From the NCBI GenBank assembly GCA_000433635.1, contig HF997976.1:34003-74493 (forward strand): 40,491 nt of DNA, written 5' to 3'. The notes below the pieces were generated by a model that was given only the letters and a program-made list of their open reading frames with translations, was not told the origin of the DNA and searched no databases. The stretch is from Ruminococcus sp. CAG:254. Its GTDB lineage: Bacteria > Bacillota > Clostridia > Oscillospirales > Ruminococcaceae. The translations under genes were made by a program, and so were the position numbers. Below, piece by piece: positions 1 through 8,109 of the stretch. The number at the start of each line of letters is the position of its first letter. Position 1 is the first letter of the stretch.

Positions 1-33
1 CAGCTTTTCCCGTTTCGGTTTGTGGATATTTTT

Positions 34-495
34 TTAAAGCTGCTTCAGCAGGTTTGCCATTTCCAGTGCACTCATTGCACAATCATAGCCCTTGTTACCA
101 GCCTTTGTGCCAGCCCGTTCAATTGCCTGTTCGATGGTGTCGGTTGTCAGAACGCCGAACAGTACCGGAATTTCTGACTGTAAGCCAACCTGAGCAATGC
201 CCTTGGAAACTTCTGCACAAACATAATCATAGTGACTGGTTGCACCACGAATGACTGCACCAACGCAGATGACTGCATCATACTTCTTGGAATCTGCCAG
301 TTTCTTTGCAATCAGCGGAATTTCAAATGCACCTGGTACCCATGCAAGAGCAATATCGTCTGCATTTACGCCGTGCCGCAGCAGGCAGTCTTCTGCACCG
401 CCGACCAGCTTTGTGGTGATAAATTCGTTGAATCGGGATGCAACAATGGCAACCTTTAAGCCTTCGCCCTCATACATACCTTCTATTTTTTTCAT
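34..495 (-). CDS. ribH: 6,7-dimethyl-8-ribityllumazine synthase
   Basis: This enzyme condenses 5-amino-6-ribitylamino-uracil with dihydroxybutanone phosphate to give lumazine, the penultimate step of riboflavin synthesis. It is cytosolic and usually forms a pentamer or 60-mer. The 153-residue length is normal for the family. Visible motifs are SRFNEFIT near residue 20, the WVPGAFEIP segment, GAVIRGATSHYDYV (substrate site with the catalytic His) and FGVLTTDT followed by the AGTKAGNKG loop. The ATG start has an AAAGGA element about 10 bases upstream. It is the last gene of the operon and begins 29 bases after ribBA ends. I see no convincing terminator in the 33 bases left before the window edge. 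Confidence 0.97.
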   Translation of the reverse strand: MKKIEGMYEGEGLKVAIVASRFNEFITTKLVGGAEDCLLRHGVNADDIALAWVPGAFEIPLIAKKLADSKKYDAVICVGAVIRGATSHYDYVCAEVSKGIAQVGLQSEIPVLFGVLTTDTIEQAIERAGTKAGNKGYDCAMSALEMANLLKQL

Positions 496-524
496 AGTGA
501 TTCGTTCCTTTCTGTTTTTTAAAT

Positions 525-1787
525 TTAATCTGCCTTTGGCTTCTGGATGCTGTTTCCACAGGTCCGGAAGTGCAGATAGTGTCCCATTTTAAATTGCTTA
601 GTCTGTAAATAACGGATATTCTCCGGTTTTTCCGGAATATCCAGTGGAACTCGTTCTGTGATGGTGATACCATATTCAGAGAGGTCGGTGAGTTTTTCCG
701 GATTATTGGTCATCAGGCGGAGTTTGGTTGCTCCCAATTCTTTCAGAATCTGTGCACCAACGCTGTAATCTCGTAAATCTGGAGCAAATCCCAGCTGAAT
801 GTTAGCTTCTACGGTATCCAGTCCCTCTTCCTGTAACTTATATGCCTTGATTTTATTCAGTAAGCCGATGCCTCTGCCTTCCTGACGGAGATACACGAGA
901 ATACCTCTGCCTTCTTTCTGAATGCACTGCAAGGCTTTCTGGAGCTGTTCACCGCAGTCGCAGCGACAAGAACCAAAAACATCCCCTGTTAAGCATTCAG
1001 AATGTACCCGACAGAGAACCGGATTTCCGTCTGCAACATCGCCCATGACAAGAGCAACATGTTCTTCACCATTGATGGTATTGCGGAAACCGTGAATCTG
1101 AAAATCGCCATAAGCAGTCGGCAAGTGTGCATCTGCTACTTCCTGTACAAACTGGTCATGCTGTCTGCGGTAACGCTGCAATTCCCGAATGGTGATGAAA
1201 ACAAGGTCGTGTTCTTTGGCGAATGTCATCAGCTGTTCCCCACGCATCATAGTGCCATCCTCTGCCATAATTTCGCAGCAAAGACCAACTTGCGTCAAGC
1301 CTGCCAGCAGCCCAACTTGCGTCAAGCCTGCCAGCCGCAGCAAATCAACAGTAGCTTCTGTATGACCATTCCGTTCCAGAACACCGCCGGCTTTTGCTGT
1401 CAGTGGGAACATATGCCCCGGTCGGCGAAAGTCTGCTGGGCAAGAGTTCTGATCAGCTGCCATCCGTGCAGTCAATCCACGTTCTACAGCAGAAATACCC
1501 GTAGTCGTGTCGACATGGTCAATAGAAACGGTAAAAGCCGTTTCATGGTTATCCGTGTTGTGCTGTACCATTTGTGATAAACCCAACCGTTCCACATTTG
1601 CGGCACTCATTGGCATACAAATCAAACCCTTTGCAGCAGATGCCATGAGGTTGACATTTTCCGTGGTGGCAAACTGTCCGGCACAAATCAAATCGCCTTC
1701 GTTTTCTCGATCGGGGTCATCGGTAACCAGAATACATTTTCCGGCACGCAGTGCGTCCAAAGCTTCTTCAATGGTATGATAGTTCAT
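525..1787 (-). CDS. ribBA: Bifunctional 3,4-dihydroxy-2-butanone-4-phosphate synthase / GTP cyclohydrolase II
   Basis: The protein (420 aa) makes both riboflavin precursors. The N-terminal half (about 1-200) converts ribulose 5-phosphate to dihydroxybutanone phosphate; its motifs are DRENEGDL (residues 26-33), FRRPGHMFPL (120-129), HTEA (142-145) and CEI (171-173). The C-terminal half opens GTP; it has the zinc ligands in GSCRCDCGEQ and the RQEGRGIGL loop. Start is ATG with AAAGGG about 9 bases upstream. Oddity: residues 152-160 and 161-169 are the same nonapeptide, LAGLTQVGL. Relatives have one copy between the HTEA and CEI motifs, so this is a 9-residue in-frame insertion next to the DHBP synthase active site. 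The rest is intact, so the cyclohydrolase half should work; activity of the first half is uncertain. Confidence 0.96.
   Translation of the reverse strand: MNYHTIEEALDALRAGKCILVTDDPDRENEGDLICAGQFATTENVNLMASAAKGLICMPMSAANVERLGLSQMVQHNTDNHETAFTVSIDHVDTTTGISAVERGLTARMAADQNSCPADFRRPGHMFPLTAKAGGVLERNGHTEATVDLLRLAGLTQVGLLAGLTQVGLCCEIMAEDGTMMRGEQLMTFAKEHDLVFITIRELQRYRRQHDQFVQEVADAHLPTAYGDFQIHGFRNTINGEEHVALVMGDVADGNPVLCRVHSECLTGDVFGSCRCDCGEQLQKALQCIQKEGRGILVYLRQEGRGIGLLNKIKAYKLQEEGLDTVEANIQLGFAPDLRDYSVGAQILKELGATKLRLMTNNPEKLTDLSEYGITITERVPLDIPEKPENIRYLQTKQFKMGHYLHFRTCGNSIQKPKAD
1285..1338 (-). repeat. 27-bp in-frame tandem duplication inside ribBA
   Basis: Two adjacent copies of a 27-bp unit; 24 consecutive bases (1285-1308 and 1312-1335) are identical. 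Each copy encodes LAGLTQVGL. The identity at DNA level, including third positions, points to a recent slippage or duplication event, or to an assembly artefact. Confidence 0.9.
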
Positions 1788-1814
1788 AAAGGTACACCCT
1801 TTCTTGATTGTGAT

Positions 1815-2447
1815 TTAAAATCCATATTGCTGTAACATGGATGCGGTCAGTGAGGGAGTGGTGGGCTGCATTAGCTTTTCCACATACTTTCCGATGACGT
1901 CGGTTTCCAGATTAACAGGATCTCCCGGACGTTTGGAAAGCAGTGTCGTACAAGCTCCCGTGTGGGGAATCAGGCTCACGGAAAAGCTACTTTTTGTAAC
2001 ACTTGCCACCGTCAGGCTGATGCCGTCAATGGCAATCGACCCCTTTTCCACAATATAACGCAACAAATTCGGGGCAGCGGAAATGGTGACAATCTGAGCA
2101 TTTCCCTCCGGTACTTTGCTGGCAATCGTTCCCGTTCCATCAATGTGACCGCTAACAATGTGTCCGCCGAATCGACCATTTGCAACCATTGCACGTTCCA
2201 AGTTGACGGAACTGCCACTACGTAAAATGCCAAGACTGCTGCGGCGTAAAGTTTCCGGCATGACATCCGCTGTAAATGCATCTTTCTGCAAGTCTGTAAC
2301 AGTCAGACAAACACCATTTACAGCGATGCTGTCGCCAATCTGCGTTCCCTGCAAAACAAGGGTTGCTGCAATGGTCAGCTGGCAGGAAATCGGTGTGCGG
2401 TCTAAACGCCGTACCGTTCCCATTTCTTCAATAATTCCTGTAAACAA
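1815..2447 (-). CDS. ribE: Riboflavin synthase, alpha subunit
   Basis: It dismutates two lumazine molecules to riboflavin and 5-amino-6-ribitylaminouracil and acts as a trimer. The protein has the two tandem lumazine-binding barrels: the first starts FTGIIEEMGTV and contains the SIAVNGVCLTV segment, the second contains GHIDGTG and the related SIAIDGISLTV segment. I place the start at a TTG (2447-2445), giving MFTGIIEE, the usual N-terminus of the family. It lies 6 bases after AGGAGG (2460-2455). A GTG two codons upstream is almost inside the Shine-Dalgarno sequence and is unlikely. Length is then 210 residues, normal for the family. The Shine-Dalgarno sequence overlaps the end of ribD, so translation is probably coupled. 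Confidence 0.95.
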   Translation of the reverse strand: MFTGIIEEMGTVRRLDRTPISCQLTIAATLVLQGTQIGDSIAVNGVCLTVTDLQKDAFTADVMPETLRRSSLGILRSGSSVNLERAMVANGRFGGHIVSGHIDGTGTIASKVPEGNAQIVTISAAPNLLRYIVEKGSIAIDGISLTVASVTKSSFSVSLIPHTGACTTLLSKRPGDPVNLETDVIGKYVEKLMQPTTPSLTASMLQQYGF

Positions 2448-2459
2448 ATCCACCCCTCC

Positions 2460-3548
2460 TTATTTTGCAAAATAATCCAGTCGAATATCCTGCCCTAACG
2501 GTGTAACAATTGGTGCAGAGAATGAAATTGCCTGCATAGGGTCTGTTACGCCAAGCGGAGCAATTGGAGAAAGTCCATCACCACCGAAACATTTTGGTGC
2601 AAGATAAACCTGAACTTGCTGTACCAATCCGGTTTTGAGTGCAGATGCATGAATAGAAGCACCGCCTTCAATCAGCACGCTGTCCAATTTCAATGCACCA
2701 ATTTTTTGCAGGATTGCTGAAAAAGCAGGTCGTCCGGTTTCGTCTGCTGGTAACACGCAGACAGTTACATTTTTTTGCTGCAATGCCTGAATCTGTTCTT
2801 GGTCATCGGAGCAGGTCATTACAATCAGTGGAACATCTTTTGCAGTCTGTACGAGTTTGGAAGTCAGCGGAATCCGTAAATGGGAATCACAGACAATTCG
2901 TACTGGATTGCAAGCAGGATCTATGCGACAAGTCAGCAACGGGTCATCTGCTAATACGGTTTGAATCCCGACCAGAATGGCAGCAACTGCTTTTCGGGTC
3001 TGTTGAACATCCTTTCGGGCAAGTTCTCCGGTGACCCACTTAGAAGCACCGTTTCCGCAGGCAATTGCTCCATCCATTGTCATGGCATATTTTACAATAC
3101 AATAGGGGAGTTTCGTTGTGATATAGTGGAAAAAAATCGGATTGATGGCATCGCATTCTTTTCGCAAGAAATCCGTATATACGGTAATTCCAGCATCACG
3201 AAGCTGCTGAATGCCCTTTCCGGCAACTAATGGATTTGGGTCACGAGAGCCAACATAAACGGTTTTAATCCCGCTCTGTATGACTGCTTCGGTGCAGGGT
3301 GGCTGCTTGCCGTAATGGCAGCATGGCTCTAACGTGACATACAACGTTGCACTTTCTGGCGATTCTGTGCAGTTTGCAAGAGCGTGTCGCTCTGCATGTA
3401 AAGCACCATATTGAACGTGCCAGCCCTCTCCAATGATGCGATGGCCTTTTACAATGACCGCTCCAACCATTGGATTTGGGTTTGTTTTTCCACAGCCACG
3501 CTTCGCCAGTGCAATTGCACGCTGCATATAAAAAGTGTGTTCAGTCAA
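2460..3548 (-). CDS. ribD: Bifunctional diaminohydroxyphosphoribosylaminopyrimidine deaminase / 5-amino-6-(5-phosphoribosylamino)uracil reductase
   Basis: RibD carries out the second and third steps of the GTP branch of riboflavin synthesis. The N-terminal deaminase domain shows the zinc site HAERHA and the downstream EPCCHYGKQPPCTEA segment. The C-terminal NADPH-dependent reductase domain begins around KYAMTMDGAIA, with SKWVTG and a late LIEGGASIHASAL glycine-rich motif. I place the start at TTG (3548-3546), reading MTEHTFYMQRAIALA. It is 7 bases after AAGGAGGG, and the family normally begins just before the MQRALxLA helix. An in-frame upstream start at 3653 would extend into the riboswitch expression platform and is rejected. 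The protein has 362 residues, the usual length. First gene of the FMN-controlled operon. Confidence 0.96.
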   Translation of the reverse strand: MTEHTFYMQRAIALAKRGCGKTNPNPMVGAVIVKGHRIIGEGWHVQYGALHAERHALANCTESPESATLYVTLEPCCHYGKQPPCTEAVIQSGIKTVYVGSRDPNPLVAGKGIQQLRDAGITVYTDFLRKECDAINPIFFHYITTKLPYCIVKYAMTMDGAIACGNGASKWVTGELARKDVQQTRKAVAAILVGIQTVLADDPLLTCRIDPACNPVRIVCDSHLRIPLTSKLVQTAKDVPLIVMTCSDDQEQIQALQQKNVTVCVLPADETGRPAFSAILQKIGALKLDSVLIEGGASIHASALKTGLVQQVQVYLAPKCFGGDGLSPIAPLGVTDPMQAISFSAPIVTPLGQDIRLDYFAK

Positions 3549-3586
3549 AAAATATCCCTCCTTGACATGAAGGTTCAGGATACGAA

Positions 3587-3620
3587 AACGCCCTGCTGCA
3601 AAAACTGCAACAGGGCGTTG
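3587..3620 (-). terminator. Intrinsic terminator, expression platform of the FMN riboswitch
   Basis: In the minus-strand RNA the arms AACGCCCTG and CAGGGCGTT, extended inward by TGCA/TGCA, form a strong hairpin that ends in a short U run (GUUUU). It lies about 50 bases after the riboswitch aptamer and just before the ribD ribosome-binding site, the expected place for FMN-dependent transcription termination. Confidence 0.85.
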
Positions 3621-3669
3621 GAATGGTGCACATTTTGTAATGACAATTGCCAATCTTACAAACGCATCG

Positions 3670-3782
3670 TTCTTCTTTCATCCGGACTATACCGTCGGTT
3701 TCGGAATTTCACCGAATCAACTGCTGACGCAGCTCATGGACTTTACCACCGATTCTGAATTACACAGTACCCTGAAGCTTGA
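3670..3782 (-). promoter_or_regulatory. FMN riboswitch (RFN element)
   Basis: The minus strand carries the conserved RFN blocks in order: CAGGGTAC, ATCGGTGGTAAAGTCC, GATTCGGTGAAATTCCG, AACCGACGGTATAGTCCGGATG. These are the well-known FMN aptamer core and are followed by a terminator hairpin and then ribD. When FMN is abundant the operon should be shut off by termination; when FMN is scarce the RNA should read through into ribD-ribE-ribBA-ribH. Confidence 0.96.
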
Positions 3783-3797
3783 TGAGTTACTAATGAC

Positions 3798-3826
3798 AGT
3801 ATAGCACGGGCAAACCCGTTTGTCAA
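3798..3826 (-). promoter_or_regulatory. Promoter of the riboflavin operon
   Basis: A near-perfect vegetative promoter: TTGACA (3826-3821) and TATACT (3803-3798) separated by exactly 17 bases. Transcription would start about 15 bases before the riboswitch. The spacer contains a perfect inverted repeat, ACGGG-TTTG-CCCGT (3820-3807). Confidence 0.85.
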
Positions 3827-3880
3827 GTGCTTTTTCGGAAACTTTAGAAATGAAGAAAATTGTTTGATTTTTCCTCAAAA

Positions 3881-5875
3881 TCAATAAATAAAATGAATAT
3901 TTCCATCAATTGGGGAATCTGGTTCGGGTTCTGTTGCAGGAGCTTCCGTCGGAGCTTCTGTTTGTGGTGCTTCCGTCGGAGCTTCCGTTTGCGGAGCTTC
4001 GGTAGGAGCTTCTGTCGGTGCTTCGGTTTCTACTGGATTATCTGCATAGTAAACCGTGATTTCCGCACCCTCTTCCAGATTATACTTAACGCCCGGAAGC
4101 TGACTGATTCGGGTAACATAACCGTTGGTAACACTGCGGTTTTCTTCGCCTTGTGTGGTATACTTTACACCCAATTTGTTCAGTTCCTGCAAATAAGCAT
4201 CCAACGATTTTCCTTCCCAATCCGGCAAGTCAATGTTTGCTGGACCTTTGCTGACTTTGATTTTTACCGGTTCGCTGGAATCGAAATAAGTGCCTTCTTC
4301 GTATTCCTGCCAAACGATAATACCGGCTTCATACTGGTCACTATAAACTTCTTCTACTTGGAATCGAATCCAATCCTGATACTGTTTTGCCTGATTTTCA
4401 TAATTTTTCCCAATCAGCATCGGCATAACGCTGTTCGCATTGGAATTCGCATTGGTTTCCGGCTGAGAAGAATTTTCTGCAGTTGCAACTGTCGTAACTT
4501 TTGCAGTGGAATTGCTGCTGTCATCGGAACTCAGATTTCCACGAATAAACAGCACCACTGCAATCAGCAGAATGACCAGCAGCAAAACACCAATAATCAG
4601 CGGCAATCGCATGCGGTCAGCGACGCTCTCTGCTTCCGTGTTTGCGGCATCCTCTTTTTGATAGCTCTGTTTGCCGTAGTCCTGCTTGCCATAATCAGCC
4701 GTGTGATAATCATCATACGCATAATCATCCGTATATTCCTGCGGCTGTTCTGCATAATCCTGCTGCGGAACATAACCAGTATTTTGCGTTGCATAGTTCG
4801 CAGTATAACCGGTATTTCCGTTTACATTGGGAATATCATAGTGTTCTGTTGTATAAATGGGTGGTGTTTGCTGGTTTTGGAATACCGTTGTATTTTGCTG
4901 TTGAAAATGGTCATCAGCCGTATCATCAAATAACTGTGTCACCAAATCGGTAATGGTTTGAATCCGGTCGTTGCTAACCAAACTCAATCCATGCATAATG
5001 ACATTGGAAACGTGTCGTGGAATGTTGGGGTTCAGTAGGGTTGGAGCAGTCAGGTTGTCATTTTCCATACGGCTGATGGCACTGGTCGGCATTGTTCCGG
5101 TCAGTACACGATATAACACTGCACAAACTGCATAGACATCCGTCCAAGTTCCCTGGCGGTTGCTGGCGGAGTATTGTTCTGGAGCTGCATAACCGCTGTA
5201 AACTTCGCATTCCAATTCTGTGTTAGCCGTCCGAACGGCTGAGATTGAAAAGTCCGTCAAATACAGTTCATTTTTATCGGTGACAAAAATGGTTTCCGGA
5301 CTGATGGCACGATGTACCACACCTACATTGTGGAGCAGGCTTAAAGAAGTCAAAAACGGCGGTAACATTCTGGAAAACTGTGCCCATGTCAGTTCACCGG
5401 CGTTTTCTTTGAGGTAATCCACAAAGCTGATGCCTTCTATAAATTCCATCACCACATAAGTGGTGTTATTCTCTGTAAATAAATCCGTTACCGGATTGAC
5501 GTGAATTTGTCCCCGCAGCTGGGCGATGGATTTATGCAGTTCTGTAAACTCTTCCATCAGGACTTTATACTGCGGCAAGCAATTCTGCTGCACCCGAATG
5601 ACGGAAGAATCTGCAACACGGCTGCAAAAGCCATGCGGCATATATTCCCGCAGCAATACCCGGCAGGAATTGGGGTAATCATAAGCGAGGTAAGTAATGC
5701 CCTCTCCGTTCATAGAGATTGCAGTTCCGACCAGATAACGGCTGTGCAGCTGCGTCCCGGGTTTTAAAAACAGGGGATCTGTCTTGGTATTTTCATAATA
5801 TCCGCAGTTGGAACAGATTCCGTTGGTAAAAACGGTTCGCTGCATACAGCCATAACATAATTTTTCCTCGTTCAA
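3881..5875 (-). CDS. Membrane-anchored PASTA-domain protein with a kinase-like (probable pseudokinase) domain
   Basis: 664 residues. Order: Cys4 zinc-ribbon-like N-terminus (C7xxC10, C21xxC24); protein-kinase fold about 46-318; Tyr/Gln-rich linker 325-410; one transmembrane helix about 424-445; two PASTA-like domains about 484-544 and 548-612; Pro/Thr tail with TEAP repeats. This is the topology of PASTA Ser/Thr kinases that monitor peptidoglycan. Key kinase residues are changed: the VAIK lysine is Arg76 (VLLRE), the HRD loop is HRA (188-190, catalytic Asp missing), its Asn is absent, and DFG reads DFS (208-210). APE (231-233 region) is kept. I infer a pseudokinase or a very atypical kinase. 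Start is TTG, 7 bases after AGGAGG. It has its own promoter and appears monocistronic; the riboflavin promoter lies just beyond its stop. Confidence 0.85.
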   Translation of the reverse strand: MNEEKLCYGCMQRTVFTNGICSNCGYYENTKTDPLFLKPGTQLHSRYLVGTAISMNGEGITYLAYDYPNSCRVLLREYMPHGFCSRVADSSVIRVQQNCLPQYKVLMEEFTELHKSIAQLRGQIHVNPVTDLFTENNTTYVVMEFIEGISFVDYLKENAGELTWAQFSRMLPPFLTSLSLLHNVGVVHRAISPETIFVTDKNELYLTDFSISAVRTANTELECEVYSGYAAPEQYSASNRQGTWTDVYAVCAVLYRVLTGTMPTSAISRMENDNLTAPTLLNPNIPRHVSNVIMHGLSLVSNDRIQTITDLVTQLFDDTADDHFQQQNTTVFQNQQTPPIYTTEHYDIPNVNGNTGYTANYATQNTGYVPQQDYAEQPQEYTDDYAYDDYHTADYGKQDYGKQSYQKEDAANTEAESVADRMRLPLIIGVLLLVILLIAVVLFIRGNLSSDDSSNSTAKVTTVATAENSSQPETNANSNANSVMPMLIGKNYENQAKQYQDWIRFQVEEVYSDQYEAGIIVWQEYEEGTYFDSSEPVKIKVSKGPANIDLPDWEGKSLDAYLQELNKLGVKYTTQGEENRSVTNGYVTRISQLPGVKYNLEEGAEITVYYADNPVETEAPTEAPTEAPQTEAPTEAPQTEAPTEAPATEPEPDSPIDGNIHFIY
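3923..4033 (-). repeat. Coding Pro/Thr-rich tail repeats
   Basis: The last ~40 residues of the PASTA protein are built from TEAP and QTEAP units, visible in the DNA as repeated GCTTCxGTxGGAG blocks. Such Pro/Thr tails usually span or extend through the cell wall. The repeats also create spurious long open frames on the opposite strand. Confidence 0.85.
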
Positions 5876-5916
5876 CGCTGCACCTCCTAAGTGATAGATT
5901 CTCTTGTTACAGGTTT

Positions 5917-5945
5917 ATTGTAGCATTCCTTCCTTGCAATGTCAA
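5917..5945 (-). promoter_or_regulatory. Promoter of the PASTA pseudokinase gene
   Basis: TTGACA (5945-5940) and TACAAT (5922-5917) with a 17-base spacer, about 40 bases upstream of the TTG start. The intergenic stretch 5946-6025 between this promoter and the upstream gene is AT-rich and shows no convincing terminator, so read-through from the murD run is possible. Confidence 0.8.
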
Positions 5946-6025
5946 CGAAAAAATCAAAATTGCAATCGAATTTTTTGAAATTGTATCCGTTTTGTCACGA
6001 ATGGTGCTTCTTTTTTACGGTTTTG

Positions 6026-7315
6026 TTAGCATTGCAGCGTTGGGAGTAATTGATTTTCCAGCATTTTCTGTGCAGCAAGCAGAACACCGATTTTTCCGCT
6101 GGTTTCTGTAATGCCGCCCTGCATCCAAACTGCAAACGGTTCTCGAATTGGAGCATCAGCGGAAAGTTCGATGGATGCACCCAATGTAAATGCACCAGCT
6201 GCCATGATGACCTTGCTGGTATAGCCCGGCATATCCCAAGCTTCCGGAACAACAAAAGAATCCACAGGAGAACCCGCCTGAATGCCCTGACAGAATGCAG
6301 TCAGATGTGCTTCATCGCCTAAGCAGATGGCTTCTACAATGTCGTTGCGTGGCTCATCGTAGCGAGGATAGCATGCAAATCCCAGCAGTTCAAAGAGGGA
6401 AGCGGCAAATGCTGCTGTTTTCAGTGCACTGGCGGTGACATCGGGAGCGTGGAAGAATCCAAGGAACAATTCCCGATTCATATCCAACGTGCAGCCGACT
6501 TCTTTTCCCATGCCGACACAAGTCAACCGATAAGAGCAGAGTTCTACCAAGTCTTTTCTGCCGGCAATGTATCCACCTGTTCGAGCGATTCCACCACCGA
6601 CATTTTTAATCATCGAACCGATCATTAAATCTGCACCATGCTGAACCGGCTCGGAAGTATCGGTAAATTCGCCATAGCAGTTATCCACCATGACAATGAT
6701 ATCCGGGTTGCTGCTGCGTGCCAGCTGTGCCATCTTTTCAATCTGTGCAAGCGTAAATGCCGGACGCAATGCGTAACCTCTAGAACGCTGAATGTAAGCG
6801 ATTTTTGCACCTCGAACAGCTTCTGGGATTGCATCATAATTCGGTGTGCCATCTTCCAGCAGTGGAACTTCGTCATAAGTTACGCCGTAATCCATCAGCG
6901 AACCGTCACCCTTGTTTCCAGTCAATCCAATGACACCTTCCAAGGTATCATAAGGTCTGCCTGTGATGGAAACCATTTTATCGCCTGTCCGCAGGACACC
7001 GAACAGAGCAACCGTCAGAGCGTGTGTTCCAGAAACAAAATTGTGCCGAACCAAAGCATCTTCTGCACCGAATGCCTCTGCAACAACTTTATCTAAAACT
7101 TCTCTGCCCTGATCGCCATATCCATAGCCAGTGCTGCCATAAAAACAAGGTTCACTCACTCGATTATTCTGAAACGCCTTCAATACTTTTGCACCATTAT
7201 AAGCAGCTCGCTGGTCAATTGCAGCAAAGACGGGCTTGCAGCGTTCTTCTGCCTGTTCTGCTAACGCACAAAGGCGGTCATCAATTTCAAAAAAAGATTG
7301 TATTTCTTTCATCAT
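6026..7315 (-). CDS. PLP-dependent methionine gamma-lyase family protein (YnbB / 'aluminium resistance' type)
   Basis: A 429-residue fold-type I pyridoxal-phosphate enzyme. Relatives are annotated as aluminium-resistance or methionine gamma-lyase-like proteins; their physiological substrate is not well established. Visible features are the FYGSTGYGYGDQGREVLD segment (59-76), the FVSGTHAL PLP-phosphate region (93-100), Asp211 in VMVDNCYGEF (pairs with the pyridine nitrogen) and the probable Schiff-base Lys237 in SMIKNVGGG. The length fits the family. The first ATG follows the stop of the acetyltransferase gene by five bases; the nearest GGAG lies too far upstream (about 16 bases) to be ideal, so reinitiation is likely. 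Last gene of the murD run. The link to cell-wall genes may be only operonic convenience. Confidence 0.88.
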   Translation of the reverse strand: MMKEIQSFFEIDDRLCALAEQAEERCKPVFAAIDQRAAYNGAKVLKAFQNNRVSEPCFYGSTGYGYGDQGREVLDKVVAEAFGAEDALVRHNFVSGTHALTVALFGVLRTGDKMVSITGRPYDTLEGVIGLTGNKGDGSLMDYGVTYDEVPLLEDGTPNYDAIPEAVRGAKIAYIQRSRGYALRPAFTLAQIEKMAQLARSSNPDIIVMVDNCYGEFTDTSEPVQHGADLMIGSMIKNVGGGIARTGGYIAGRKDLVELCSYRLTCVGMGKEVGCTLDMNRELFLGFFHAPDVTASALKTAAFAASLFELLGFACYPRYDEPRNDIVEAICLGDEAHLTAFCQGIQAGSPVDSFVVPEAWDMPGYTSKVIMAAGAFTLGASIELSADAPIREPFAVWMQGGITETSGKIGVLLAAQKMLENQLLPTLQC

Positions 7316-7320
7316 TTTGC

Positions 7321-8109
7321 TTATTGCAAAGCTCCTTTCGTAACGTCCTCTTTTTCAATGTCCGAACGTTCTAAGACCCATTCGGTGTCCGCAGCTTCAA
7401 ACCCGATTTCCTGGTAAAAGCTGACGCGAATATCCAACGCATACAAGACCGCATATTTTCCCTGTTGTTGCAGCTGGTTTGCCAGCCAGTGCAGAAAATC
7501 TCTGGCGTATCCGCTACCACGAGCAGCCGCACAAGTTGCAACTTGTCCCACCAGAACATGATTTTCAATGTCGAACAAAATAGTAACGGTTGTGCTGTCC
7601 CGATAAGTCAGCACTTGACTGATACCATGCCGACAACGATGAGAGGTATCCGTCAGCCAGAGCGGATAGGAAAGCAGGTTGGGAAATCCTTCGTGTAAGA
7701 TTTGATAAACTGCTGTCAAATCAGGCTGTTTCTGTACCGCTTCCGGCTGAAATTCTTCTGAAACTGGCTGCGGTGTTAAAACAAACATCGTCCTCCGCAA
7801 TTTCTGATAATTTGGCAGGGTTACCAGCGTTGGAAGAAAACTTGCCGGGCATTCAATGCGAAATGGTAAATGCATTTCTACAAATGTTTTCGTTTCTTCG
7901 AGTGCAACGGGTTTCTCTGCACAAATCATCAAAGTTGCGTTAAACAACAGCATCCAGCCGGTTTTCTCTCCCTCTGTCAGGCGAAAACTCCGGCAAAATT
8001 CATAGTCAAATCCGTATGCCTGTAAATATGAGAGGATTTTCTTGCCACGCCAAGTTTGATTTAAGATGGCATGTTCTGCATCTGTAAGGTTTTGCATTTG
8101 TGTAATCAT
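7321..8109 (-). CDS. GNAT-family N-acetyltransferase
   Basis: 262 residues. The C-terminal third has the acetyl-CoA-binding signature of GNAT enzymes: strand VGQVATCAA, then the pyrophosphate loop ARGSGYA and the following helix (about 183-208). It ends with a FYQEIGFE motif, common in beta6-beta7 of this fold. The N-terminal ~130 residues are not a domain I recognise and may be a degenerate second GNAT fold. The acyl acceptor cannot be predicted. The ATG overlaps the stop of the preceding M42 peptidase gene (ATGA), so the genes are translationally coupled. Product could be a small-molecule or peptide acetylase working with the peptidases, but this is speculation. Confidence 0.82.
   Translation of the reverse strand: MITQMQNLTDAEHAILNQTWRGKKILSYLQAYGFDYEFCRSFRLTEGEKTGWMLLFNATLMICAEKPVALEETKTFVEMHLPFRIECPASFLPTLVTLPNYQKLRRTMFVLTPQPVSEEFQPEAVQKQPDLTAVYQILHEGFPNLLSYPLWLTDTSHRCRHGISQVLTYRDSTTVTILFDIENHVLVGQVATCAAARGSGYARDFLHWLANQLQQQGKYAVLYALDIRVSFYQEIGFEAADTEWVLERSDIEKEDVTKGALQ

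Noticed and set aside
3923..4033. Short repeats resembling a CRISPR or minisatellite
   Set aside because: They are in-frame TEAP codons of the PASTA protein tail, without conserved repeat-spacer structure.
3860..4933. Long open frame (357 codons) on the plus strand opposite the PASTA protein
   Set aside because: Its composition is Phe/Ile/Arg/Cys-rich low complexity, it mirrors the TEAP repeats and the transmembrane region of the real gene, and it has no ribosome site.
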